A stretch of 37,009 bases of DNA from Bacteroidaceae bacterium. Lineage in GTDB: Bacteria > Bacteroidota > Bacteroidia > Bacteroidales > Bacteroidaceae. The DNA lies in NCBI GenBank assembly GCA_017466065.1, contig JAFTUV010000020.1:1-37009 (forward strand), in the 5' to 3' direction. The position numbers and the translations under genes were made by a program. The notes under the pieces were generated by a model. The model was given only the letters and a program-made list of their open reading frames with translations. It made no database searches and was not told the DNA's origin. Below, piece after piece: positions 17,585 through 25,531 of this stretch. How positions within the stretch are numbered: the first letter of the stretch is position 1; each line of letters starts with the position of its first letter.

Positions 17585-18622
17585 ATGAAGCTTTACGAAC
17601 TTCCATCGCCCTATACCCCGCTGCTCACACTGAAACAGACAGAATTGGCAATAAAGCAGATTAAAGAGATATTCCAAATGAATCTGTCGGCAGCGTTGCG
17701 CCTTCGCCGTGTAACGGCACCGCTGTTTGTGCTCCAAGGCACAGGCCTCAACGACGACCTTAACGGCTATGAACACGCCGTGAGTTTCCCCATTCAGGAT
17801 ATGAATGGAGCAGTTGCCGAGGTTGTACACTCGCTGGCAAAATGGAAGCGTGTCACCCTTGCCGACTATAAAATAGCACAAGGGCACGGAATATACACAG
17901 ATATGAACGCGATACGCGCTCACGAAGAACTCGACAACCTTCACTCGCTCTATGTGGACCAATGGGACTGGGAGAGAGTTATAACAGCAGAAGAGCGCAA
18001 CGTAACCTTCTTAAAGGAGATTGTCGAGGAGATTTACAACGCATTGCGTCACACAGAATTCACCATTAGCGAATACTACCCGAGCATCACTCCCACACTG
18101 CCCGAGAGAGTCTTTTTTATACACTCCGAAGAATTGCGCCGCCTCTACCCCACGCTCACAGCAAAGGAACGCGAGGAAAGAATTACCCGCGAACACGGTG
18201 CTGTGTTTATAATAGGCATAGGCGGAATTTTGGGCGACGGAGAGCCGCACGACAATCGCGCACCCGACTACGACGATTACAGCACACCCAACGAGGATGG
18301 CTTTGAGGGGCTTAATGGCGACCTTATGATATGGTCGCCCGTGCTTGGCAAGGCTGTTGAATTATCTTCGATGGGAATACGAGTGGACAAGAATGCACTC
18401 TTGCACCAATTGGAAATATCGGGAAAGGAGGAACGCAAGGAACTCTATTTCCACCGTCGTATGTTAGATGGCACATTGCCGTTGAGCATCGGCGGAGGCA
18501 TAGGCCAATCGCGTCTGTGTATGCTGCTGTTGCAGAAGGCACACATCGGCGAGATACAGGCCAGCATCTGGCCCGACGAAATGCGACGCCAATGCGCAGC
18601 TATGAACATCCCCATTATATAA
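17585..18622 (+). CDS. asnA: Aspartate-ammonia ligase (asparagine synthetase A)
   Basis: A 345-residue enzyme related to class II aminoacyl-tRNA synthetases that makes asparagine from aspartate, ammonia and ATP. The ATG at 17585 gives the usual length and the usual opening, followed by QTELAIKQIKEIFQ. A TTG-initiated frame from 17495 would start inside the promoter box. Core marks are RRVTAPLFV with GTGLNDDLNG, VHSLAKWKR, YTDMNAIR, the DQWDWE stretch, and the motif 3-like GGGIGQSRLCMLLL near the C-terminus. ung follows after nine bases. Confidence 0.96.
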   Translation: MKLYELPSPYTPLLTLKQTELAIKQIKEIFQMNLSAALRLRRVTAPLFVLQGTGLNDDLNGYEHAVSFPIQDMNGAVAEVVHSLAKWKRVTLADYKIAQGHGIYTDMNAIRAHEELDNLHSLYVDQWDWERVITAEERNVTFLKEIVEEIYNALRHTEFTISEYYPSITPTLPERVFFIHSEELRRLYPTLTAKEREERITREHGAVFIIGIGGILGDGEPHDNRAPDYDDYSTPNEDGFEGLNGDLMIWSPVLGKAVELSSMGIRVDKNALLHQLEISGKEERKELYFHRRMLDGTLPLSIGGGIGQSRLCMLLLQKAHIGEIQASIWPDEMRRQCAAMNIPII

Positions 18623-18631
18623 CATACAAAG

Positions 18632-19297
18632 ATGGATGTAAAGATAGAGAACAGTTGGAAAGAGGTTCTTGCTCCCGAATTCGAGAAAGAATACTTCGCA
18701 AGGCTCACAGCCTTCGTAAAAGAAGAGTACAGGAGCGGAACTCCCATATATCCCCCTGCAAAACTAATCTTCAACGCATTCGACCATTGCCCATTCAACG
18801 ATGTAAAGGTGGTGATACTGGGGCAAGACCCCTACCACGGAACCGGGCAGGCCAACGGGCTATGCTTCTCGGTCAACAAGGGAGTAGCCTTCCCCCCGTC
18901 ACTGTTAAACATCTTCAAAGAGATTGAAGCCGACTGTGGCACACCGATACCGAAAGACGGAGATTTAACCCGATGGAGCGACCAAGGCGTTCTACTGCTG
19001 AACGCAACTCTCACAGTGCGTGCGGCAAGTGCAGGTTCCCATCAGAAGCGAGGATGGGAGGAATTTACCGATGCCGCCATACGCGAACTTGCCAACCGCC
19101 GTAGCAACATAGTATTTATTCTTTGGGGAAGCTATGCACAAAAGAAAGGCGCATTTATCGACCGCAGCAGGCATCTTGTGCTTGCATCGCCCCACCCCTC
19201 GCCTCTCTCAGCCTATCAAGGGTTCTTCGGGAACCACCATTTCAGCAAGGCTAACGAGTATTTGGAGGCGCACGGAAAGAGCAAGATAATATGGTAA
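18632..19297 (+). CDS. ung: Uracil-DNA glycosylase, family 1
   Basis: A 221-residue repair enzyme that removes uracil from DNA. The water-activating loop GQDPYHG is at 64-70 with Asp66 as catalytic base. GVLLLNATLTV supplies the uracil-binding Asn. The HPSPLSAYQGFFG stretch (about 188-200) supplies the catalytic His and the minor-groove loop. Length and start are normal. It is the second gene of a unit with asnA and ends in a clear terminator. Confidence 0.97.
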   Translation: MDVKIENSWKEVLAPEFEKEYFARLTAFVKEEYRSGTPIYPPAKLIFNAFDHCPFNDVKVVILGQDPYHGTGQANGLCFSVNKGVAFPPSLLNIFKEIEADCGTPIPKDGDLTRWSDQGVLLLNATLTVRAASAGSHQKRGWEEFTDAAIRELANRRSNIVFILWGSYAQKKGAFIDRSRHLVLASPHPSPLSAYQGFFGNHHFSKANEYLEAHGKSKIIW

Positions 19298-19302
19298 TAA
19301 TT

Positions 19303-19337
19303 AAGGTGGTGACACAAAATGTCACCACCTTTTGTTT
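19303..19337 (+). terminator. Rho-independent terminator after ung
   Basis: A perfect 12-bp stem (19303-19314 with 19320-19331, loop CAAAA) is followed by TTGTTT. Its A-rich left flank lets it also serve the converging lptD-like gene, whose stop is 60 bases further right. Confidence 0.85.
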
Positions 19338-19390
19338 GGAGGCTGAATAAAAATCGCCCTCTTGCGATTATTGCTACATTCAGGACACAA

Positions 19391-22150
19391 TCAATACCAA
19401 TCGAGCACACTGCCATTGTCGCGCTTCTCCCACTTCAAAGCATCGGCAAGCATCTGCGATGTTGCGCGGAAACTGAAATTGAACGATGTATAAGGCTTCA
19501 ACACAATGCCACAGGACATTTCAAAGCAGTGAAGGTCGCGCGATATATTCAACGTAGTGGTAGTCAGCTCCTTATTCTCAAAATTATATCCCGAAGTGAA
19601 ATTTATCTTCCAATTATCGGAGATTCCGATATTACCCGAGAAGTTCATATTCTGTGTAAACTTATAGGGGTAACGCATATCCTTAATATCAATAGGGCGG
19701 CTCCTATCCTCGGACATTACAATACCATAGGAGATCGACAGGCTCCAAGGCATCTTGAATGTCATATAGCCCCCTTCGTCGAGGTCGGCATTCTTGGATT
19801 CTCCTCTCGACGATGAAGCAAGGCTCCTCTTTTTGGCCTTTGTTTCCGGCTCTTTCTTTTTATCGTCAACATTCTCCTCGTCATCAAGGTCTTTCTCTTC
19901 ATCATCGTAGCCGAACAGTTTTTTTATCTTCTTCCAAGTATCGTTGTTGAATGTGTAAGATATATTCTGGCTCATTCCTTGGAAACGGCCGAATCGGCCA
20001 TAAGACCACTCTGTGCGCTCACCAACCACAACCTGTCCTCTTTCGTTGAATTCATAGGCGTATGTTGCAAAGACCGCATTCAGGCTGAATGTGTAGTTCT
20101 TCGACAATTTAAGACGCAAGCGGGTCGACAGATTGCTCCAAGGCCTCTTCTTTGCTGCAAGATTATAGCTGAGAGTGGCACCGAGTTCATCGATTATACT
20201 CACTTTCCTTAACGAGTCGCTCTTTGTGCGCCACTTCATTTCTATATTATTGCTGACACTGAGAGTTATGCTTCCCGTCTTTCCTTTACCCGGAACACCA
20301 TAAAGGCTGCCTTCGTAGGGAGAATATTCCACCGTCTGAATCTCACCATTATCGTCCATATAGGTATAAGTTTCATAATATCCGTAACTGCCTGAACCAA
20401 AGTCGGGAGCATAGGTAAATGAAAGCGTAGGCTTAAAGACGTGACGCACCATCTGCACCCGGCTGTTCTTCAAAAAGCCTGCCGGCTGATAAAAACCATA
20501 CAATGTGGTGTTGGCCGACAATGACATATTGTAGTTATATACACGGTTAAAACCGGTTACCGTGTCGCGGGCCACCTGCCCTGTTTCATAATCCCACGAT
20601 TGGTTCACCTTTTTAAGGTACCAACGTTCGGTGTAATTGATGCTTGGGGTGATGTTTATAAAATCGAACAGCTGGAATGTTGCACTTATCGGGATATTAT
20701 GCTTAATGCCGTTACGCCACTCGGTTGCGAGATTCTTTTCAAAAAGTTCATCCTCCTTCGAAGTTACGCTGTTACTCATCTGGCCCGTATAGGAGATTGA
20801 AATCTTCTCGTACCAACGCTCATCGCCCATACGTTTCTTCCTGCGGAACGGATACTTCTTCGTTAGCGACACATTAAGGCTGGGAAGGGTGAGCGACACT
20901 ATGGAGTCTTGAACATTCTGTGAAATGTTCATCGTTGTAGAGAGAGTGAGGCCTATATTAGGGAAAGTCTTTGAATAGCTCACGCTCGATGTCCTCACCG
21001 TTTGTGAGTTAAGCATCGGGTTGTAGATACTTGTCAGGTTCGAACGCTCGTAATTCGATGTTGCATAATTCACGCTTGCCGAGAAATTGCTGTTAGGGTG
21101 CGCCTTTGCATCCTGACGATGGTTCCACATCAAACGGAAGTTTTTACCCACGCCATAGTCGGGCAAGCCCTTCTCGCCCTCCTTTGTAACAAGATAGTTG
21201 AATGTCACATTTCCCGAATAACGGTAGCGTTTCGCGTATGTCGAAGAGGCACCCAAGCCCCACGAGCCCTTTGTAAAAATCTCACCGGTGAGTTTAAGGT
21301 CGAGTTTGTCGCTTATGGCAAAATAGTAACCTCCGTCACGAAGATAGAATCCACGTTCCGAGTCGTCGCCATAGGAGGGCATAATAAAACCCGAAGAATA
21401 ACTGTCGGTAAACGGGAAGAAACCAAAGGGAATTGCCAAAGGCAACGGAACATCGGCTACCACAAGGTAGGCCGGGCCGAACACAACATCCTTTTTAGGG
21501 CGCACCTTGGCTCTTGTCAGAGCAATGTAGAAGTGGGGATGCTCGGCATCACAGGTCGTATAAGCACCCCTACGCGCATAGAACGCACCGGTGGAATCTT
21601 TTTTTGCACGTTCACCGGTCATAAAGCCATCGCCTTGCGATGTAAACACATTGTTGACAATGCCGCGCTTGCTTTTAAAATTGTAGCTTATTCTGTCCGA
21701 CTCATAAGGAGTATCACCATCCTTGAACACCGGCAGGCCGCTGGCAACGCCCAAAGAGTCGACCGACCCCATTGCGCTCACCACGCTGCTGTCCATATTC
21801 ATTGTTATAATATCGGCATCGAGCTGAATATTCTGATACTGCACCTTGCAATCGCCATACAGATAGGCGTTGCCGCTGCTCGACCACACCATAGAATCGG
21901 ACGATTCGTAATAGACAGGATCCTCAATGACATCCTTGTCTTTTTTCTTTTTCACGGCTGGAACCGAATCGCTCACTTGCGACAATGCCGAATCGGGCAC
22001 GATAGTATCGCCTGCAAAAGCACCATACACCGCCGGGAAACGCTCAAATGCCTCTCCGGCACCCGTAGAAGCACACAACGGCATTGCCACAAAGGCCAAT
22101 ACCGAAAGGACAGAAGCAAGTATTGTATATCTGATAGTGGTGCTATTCAT
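19391..22150 (-). CDS. LptD/OstA-like outer-membrane LPS assembly protein
   Basis: A 919-residue exported protein. The ATG at 22150 is preferred; a longer frame would start at a TTG two codons earlier, in the promoter-proximal repeat. The signal peptide covers about 1-28. An OstA-like domain follows (about 85-200: NAYLYGDCKVQYQNIQLDADIITMNMDSS, ESDRISYNFKSKRG, FMTGERAKKDSTG, then TTCDAEHPHFYI with KDVVFGPAYLVVADVPLPLAIPFGFFP). The rest is a long outer-membrane barrel of alternating aromatic strands, interrupted by an acidic/lysine-rich loop (DDEEKDLDDEENVDDKKK). LptD inserts LPS at the cell surface, and Bacteroidetes versions are of this size. No LptE gene is nearby. Confidence 0.85.
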   Translation of the reverse strand: MNSTTIRYTILASVLSVLAFVAMPLCASTGAGEAFERFPAVYGAFAGDTIVPDSALSQVSDSVPAVKKKKDKDVIEDPVYYESSDSMVWSSSGNAYLYGDCKVQYQNIQLDADIITMNMDSSVVSAMGSVDSLGVASGLPVFKDGDTPYESDRISYNFKSKRGIVNNVFTSQGDGFMTGERAKKDSTGAFYARRGAYTTCDAEHPHFYIALTRAKVRPKKDVVFGPAYLVVADVPLPLAIPFGFFPFTDSYSSGFIMPSYGDDSERGFYLRDGGYYFAISDKLDLKLTGEIFTKGSWGLGASSTYAKRYRYSGNVTFNYLVTKEGEKGLPDYGVGKNFRLMWNHRQDAKAHPNSNFSASVNYATSNYERSNLTSIYNPMLNSQTVRTSSVSYSKTFPNIGLTLSTTMNISQNVQDSIVSLTLPSLNVSLTKKYPFRRKKRMGDERWYEKISISYTGQMSNSVTSKEDELFEKNLATEWRNGIKHNIPISATFQLFDFINITPSINYTERWYLKKVNQSWDYETGQVARDTVTGFNRVYNYNMSLSANTTLYGFYQPAGFLKNSRVQMVRHVFKPTLSFTYAPDFGSGSYGYYETYTYMDDNGEIQTVEYSPYEGSLYGVPGKGKTGSITLSVSNNIEMKWRTKSDSLRKVSIIDELGATLSYNLAAKKRPWSNLSTRLRLKLSKNYTFSLNAVFATYAYEFNERGQVVVGERTEWSYGRFGRFQGMSQNISYTFNNDTWKKIKKLFGYDDEEKDLDDEENVDDKKKEPETKAKKRSLASSSRGESKNADLDEGGYMTFKMPWSLSISYGIVMSEDRSRPIDIKDMRYPYKFTQNMNFSGNIGISDNWKINFTSGYNFENKELTTTTLNISRDLHCFEMSCGIVLKPYTSFNFSFRATSQMLADALKWEKRDNGSVLDWY

Positions 22151-22155
22151 CTGCA

Positions 22156-22265
22156 ATTTTCGCGCGTTAGCGCAAAGATATTAACAAACGAGCGAGAAAT
22201 ATCAAGTTTACTTGAATATTTTTCACAACGAGTGCAGTCTATTTTCGCGCGTTAGCGCAAAGATA
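22156..22265 (-). repeat. 25-bp direct repeat flanking the promoter cassette
   Basis: The same 25 bases occur at 22156-22180 and 22241-22265, 85 bp apart. On the minus strand each begins with the promoter box TATCTTTG and continues through GCGCTAACGCGCG. The promoter-proximal copy ends six bases before the lptD-like ATG. Confidence 0.85.
22173..22265 (-). promoter_or_regulatory. Dual-promoter cassette, copy A (drives the lptD-like gene)
   Basis: On the minus strand a TATCTTTG box (22265-22258) and a second identical box (22180-22173) lie 85 bp apart. Between them is the palindrome TCAAGT-TT-ACTTGA (22202-22215), which falls roughly in the -33 position of the downstream box. The whole 93 bp is repeated in inverted orientation at 22981-23073, with about 80 identical positions by eye. 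Confidence 0.65.
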
Positions 22266-22344
22266 CAAAATAAAAAGAAGGAAAAGCCATTTTTAATATA
22301 AAAAAACACCCTTACGCCCAAAATCCCACTCTATAAAGATATTT

Positions 22345-22890
22345 TCACATAAACATTTCAGCCCAGACATCTATCTTTTTCACCGATTCATCGGATATTT
22401 TCCGCATACTCTCACGCACCATATCCAATGTCCGCGCCTTCTCCAAATGTTTGGTTTTTGAGTAGAATTTATCGGCAAAGCAGATTAACTGCTCTTCGAG
22501 CGTCTGCGGAGTAAAATCCCGTAACGGCAAGGGCCAGCCTTCGCGCTCGATAAGTTCCTTTGTAAGCCCCGTTCCTGTGTGCCGTTCACAAACCGAGGCG
22601 TGAGCCGGCAATCCCAAAGAGCGTAACAGCTCTGCACCAAGATAGCCGTGGCATATATACGGACTGTCGCCGTGGCAATGGATACGCGGAGCGTCGCACA
22701 GGAAAATACCAATATCGTGCAACATTGCAGCCTCCTCTATGAATTTATCATCCAACCCAAGCTCGGGGTGACGCGAAGAGAATTCGAGCGACAATTCGGC
22801 AACCTTGCGGGCGTGCACCATAAAAATCCTTTTCAGCTCATTGTCGGCCGGGTAGAACTTGTCTATTATCTTGTGTACCATAAGAAGCAT
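22345..22890 (-). CDS. HD-domain phosphohydrolase-like protein
   Basis: A 181-residue cytosolic protein with a complete HD metal site: His26 in MVHARKVAEL, the HD pair His58-Asp59 in AAMLHDIGIF, and further His residues in RIHCHGDSPYICHG and ERHTGTG. An Asp in ICFADKFYSK closes the pattern. Small HD proteins of this kind are often annotated as phosphohydrolases; the substrate is unknown. The ATG at 22890 is used, though the ATG at 22881 three codons in is equally possible. The gene lies alone between two inverted copies of the promoter cassette, neither of which points at it. Confidence 0.85.
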   Translation of the reverse strand: MLLMVHKIIDKFYPADNELKRIFMVHARKVAELSLEFSSRHPELGLDDKFIEEAAMLHDIGIFLCDAPRIHCHGDSPYICHGYLGAELLRSLGLPAHASVCERHTGTGLTKELIEREGWPLPLRDFTPQTLEEQLICFADKFYSKTKHLEKARTLDMVRESMRKISDESVKKIDVWAEMFM

Positions 22891-22980
22891 TATTTATTGC
22901 AAAATAAGCCAAACGAAATTAACTACGCAAAAAAAACGAATGTTAAAATACACAACTATTGGTATTTTAAATATTATCAC

Positions 22981-23073
22981 TATATTTGCGGTAGACTGCG
23001 AATATAGACTGCGCTCGCTGTGAAAAATATTCAAGTAAACTTGATATTTCCCGCTCGTTTGTGTATATATTTG
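22981..23073 (+). promoter_or_regulatory. Dual-promoter cassette, copy B (drives the VTC operon)
   Basis: TATATTTG at 22981-22988 and again at 23066-23073 are 85 bp apart, the same spacing as in copy A. The upstream box has TTG at 22959-22961 with a 19-base spacer. The palindrome TCAAGT-AA-ACTTGA is at 23031-23044, again near the -33 position of the downstream box. The 32 central bases (23021-23052) are identical to copy A. The VTC gene begins 32 bases after the second box. Confidence 0.7.
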
Positions 23074-23104
23074 CAAAAAGTAGGATATTGCGATAATACG
23101 CACT

Positions 23105-23869
23105 ATGATTGAAGATATAAAAAGGAAAGCCGACTTATTGCCCCCTATTACACTCGAAGAGATGTCGGGCATCAAGCTAATGAACCGGACAGACACAAAA
23201 TTTGTGGCAACGTTCGAGCAGCTCAATGCGTTTCTGCTTGCCGTGCAAGGGAAATACTACATTCAGCAAAAGGATGGAGAGAGGCTGGCTGAGTATCATA
23301 CTACATATTTCGACACCCCCGACTATAAAATGTACCGTATGCACCACTGCGGCAAGCAGGTGCGCGAAAAAATAAGAGTGCGCACATATCTCGACAGCAA
23401 CGACACATTTCTCGAAGTAAAGAACAAGAACAATCACGGTCGCACAAAGAAAAAGCGCATAATGGTACAGAGTGTCGACACCTTAAAGGCCGAGAGCGGG
23501 AATGTGGTGCCATTTCTTGCAAAATATGCTTGGTACACCCTCGACGATGTTTCGCCCGTGATAGAAAACTGGTTCAACAGAATAACACTGGTGAACAACG
23601 AAAAGACCGAGCGATTGACAATCGACTTTAACCTGCGCTTCCACCATTTGAAGAGCGACAAACGCGACAAATTGGAACGGGTGGCCATAATAGAACTGAA
23701 ACGCGACGGCAATGTTCCGTCGCCGGCACTCGAAATTATACGCACACTAAGAATACGCCGTTCGGGGTTCAGCAAATACTGCATAGGCAGTGCGCTCACA
23801 CACAACGGATTGAAGAGAAATAACTTCAAGCAACGCTTGACGATGATACACAAAATGGAACACAAATAA
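23105..23869 (+). CDS. VTC-domain (polyphosphate polymerase-like) protein
   Basis: A 254-residue cytosolic protein with the VTC domain, a triphosphate-tunnel fold related to the catalytic part of the yeast vacuolar polyphosphate polymerase Vtc4. Charged tunnel strands are visible in order: NRTDTKF (27-33), YFDTPDYKMYRMHH (68-81), REKIRVRTY (87-95), EVKNKNN with GRTKKKR (104-118), then TIDFNLRF, IIELKRDG and a C-terminal GFSKYCIGSAL. No SPX domain or membrane segment is present. Bacterial members are commonly paired with DUF4956, which starts 11 bases downstream. Polyphosphate synthesis is possible but unproven for this branch; another phosphate-transfer product is an alternative. Confidence 0.85.
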   Translation: MIEDIKRKADLLPPITLEEMSGIKLMNRTDTKFVATFEQLNAFLLAVQGKYYIQQKDGERLAEYHTTYFDTPDYKMYRMHHCGKQVREKIRVRTYLDSNDTFLEVKNKNNHGRTKKKRIMVQSVDTLKAESGNVVPFLAKYAWYTLDDVSPVIENWFNRITLVNNEKTERLTIDFNLRFHHLKSDKRDKLERVAIIELKRDGNVPSPALEIIRTLRIRRSGFSKYCIGSALTHNGLKRNNFKQRLTMIHKMEHK

Positions 23870-23880
23870 ATACAAAGAAT

Positions 23881-24648
23881 ATGGACCTACTATTATCTAT
23901 TCTTGCAAGCGGCTCGCAAATTGTGAACGCTGTTGCAACCTTGGGAGAAGATTTTATTACCGGCAGCACCGGCGGCACCCAACTTGCCGAGAGTGCAATC
24001 TGGAACCTTGCAGGAGTGAGCAATCTGCTTATCGGTTTCTTCATCAATCTCATCTTTGTGGGAATTGTCGTACGCGGATTCTACTACCCCAAATGCAAGA
24101 GAGGAGAATACTTCTTCACCTTCATTCTTATTGCCATAAGCATCTTCCTGCTCATATACCTATTGGGCGGCGTGAAACTGAAAACCGGCTTTGCACTCGG
24201 TCTTTTCGCCATATTCAGCATCATACGCTACCGCACCGAGCAGGTGTCGATACGCGAAATGACCTACCTGTTCATAATAATTGCAATGAGCGCGATAAAC
24301 GGCCTTGTAATAGAGGAACTCTCTTATTCCGAAATGATTATGGCCAATCTGCTCTTCATTGCCTCCGTATGGATGTGTGAGAGCAACCTCTTAATCCGCC
24401 ACCTATCTTACAAAATAATAAAATACGACAACATCAACCTGATAACCCCCGACAAAGAACAGGAACTGATTGAAGACCTGAAAAAACGCACAGGATTGAA
24501 TATCGTAAAAGTAGAGGTGGGCGGAATAGACTTTTTAAAGGATGCTGCCATCATTAAAATGTACTACCGCCCTGCAAAAGGCAAGACAACAAATTCAGTA
24601 GACACAACCATTAAAGCACCCAGCGATGAATTCAAGATTAAGAATTAA
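23881..24648 (+). CDS. DUF4956 inner-membrane protein
   Basis: A 255-residue protein. Five or so membrane helices fill residues about 43-165: LLIGFFINLIFVGIVV, FFTFILIAISIFLLIYLLGGV, TGFALGLFAIFSIIRYRT, YLFIIIAMSAINGLV and MIMANLLFIASVW. A soluble C-terminal domain (about 170-255) reads ELIEDLKKRTGLNIVKVEVGGIDFLKDAAIIKMYY. This matches the DUF4956 family, which occurs next to VTC-domain genes in many bacteria. A channel, transporter or membrane anchor for the VTC enzyme is inferred. Its last 23 bases overlap the next gene, so translation is probably coupled. Confidence 0.85.
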   Translation: MDLLLSILASGSQIVNAVATLGEDFITGSTGGTQLAESAIWNLAGVSNLLIGFFINLIFVGIVVRGFYYPKCKRGEYFFTFILIAISIFLLIYLLGGVKLKTGFALGLFAIFSIIRYRTEQVSIREMTYLFIIIAMSAINGLVIEELSYSEMIMANLLFIASVWMCESNLLIRHLSYKIIKYDNINLITPDKEQELIEDLKKRTGLNIVKVEVGGIDFLKDAAIIKMYYRPAKGKTTNSVDTTIKAPSDEFKIKN

Positions 24649-25522
24649 GGGTATAGCCCTTGCAATAATGTTGGCAACAACATTATCATTGCCCCACAAT
24701 GTGTGGGCAAATGATGATGACCACGCACTGTGGGCATCGTTCGAGATGAGCAAAAAGGTAAATAAGAAGTTCAAGATAGGAGCGGAATTCGAATACCGCA
24801 CAACCGACTATTTGAAAAGCACCGAGCGTTTCTCGATAGGCATCAACTGCCAATACAAAATAACCAATTGGCTGAAAGCATCGGCCGGGCACATATTTAT
24901 TTTCGGATATAATCCCGGGAAAGCCAAAGAGCACTACGATGTTGTAAACGAAATTACCGGCGAGGAAATTCTCGACGGCTTCAACTACGACGAGGCATAT
25001 TGGGAAAAGCGCAACAGAGTGTACCTCGCCTTTACCGGTGAGTGCAAGATAGGCCGCGTAGAACTATCACTGCGCGAGCGTCTGCAATACACTCGTACAC
25101 ACGCCGAAATTATAGACGAGGAAAAGCACCGCTTCACAACCAACGAAGAGCCTGTTTACGACGCAGATGGCAACCTTGTATTCGGCCCCGACGGATGGCC
25201 ACAGATGCAGACTACCACAACTTGGGAACCCGCGAGAACCGAAGAGGAAACAAAAAAGCACAAGAACAACACCGTTCTTCGCTCACGCCTCACAGCCAAA
25301 TGGGACATTAAAAACTGCAAGTTAAACCCGTTTATTTCGACCGAACTTTACACCCGCCTCGACAATTGGAGAGGATTCGAGAAACTGCGTTCACGCATCG
25401 GAGCCTCATACAAAATAGACAAGGACAATTCTATTGAAATCTACTATCTTTTCGAGAAAGCCGGGAAGAAGGGCGACATAGACACTCACGCCATTGGAGT
25501 GGGATACTCACTCGACCTTTAA
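24626..25522 (+). CDS. DUF2490-type outer-membrane beta-barrel protein
   Basis: A 298-residue exported protein. The signal peptide covers about 1-29 (MNSRLRIKGIALAIML... cut near VWA). The rest alternates polar and hydrophobic residues in strand pairs, with the DUF2490 pattern LWASFEMSKKVNKKFKIGAEFEYRTTDY, RNRVYLAFTGECKIGRVELSLRERLQYT, and closing strands LRSRIGASYKI, SIEIYYLFEKAG and HAIGVGYSLDL. It most likely forms a small outer-membrane barrel. It overlaps the DUF4956 gene by 23 bases and is followed after nine bases by the dockerin protein gene, so it looks like the outer-membrane part of the same unit. Confidence 0.78.
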   Translation: MNSRLRIKGIALAIMLATTLSLPHNVWANDDDHALWASFEMSKKVNKKFKIGAEFEYRTTDYLKSTERFSIGINCQYKITNWLKASAGHIFIFGYNPGKAKEHYDVVNEITGEEILDGFNYDEAYWEKRNRVYLAFTGECKIGRVELSLRERLQYTRTHAEIIDEEKHRFTTNEEPVYDADGNLVFGPDGWPQMQTTTTWEPARTEEETKKHKNNTVLRSRLTAKWDIKNCKLNPFISTELYTRLDNWRGFEKLRSRIGASYKIDKDNSIEIYYLFEKAGKKGDIDTHAIGVGYSLDL

Positions 25523-25531
25523 GAAATATAT

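Noticed and set aside
21098..22255. Long open frame antisense to the lptD-like gene (385 codons)
   Set aside because: It lies opposite a complete outer-membrane protein gene and runs through the promoter cassette; no family features.
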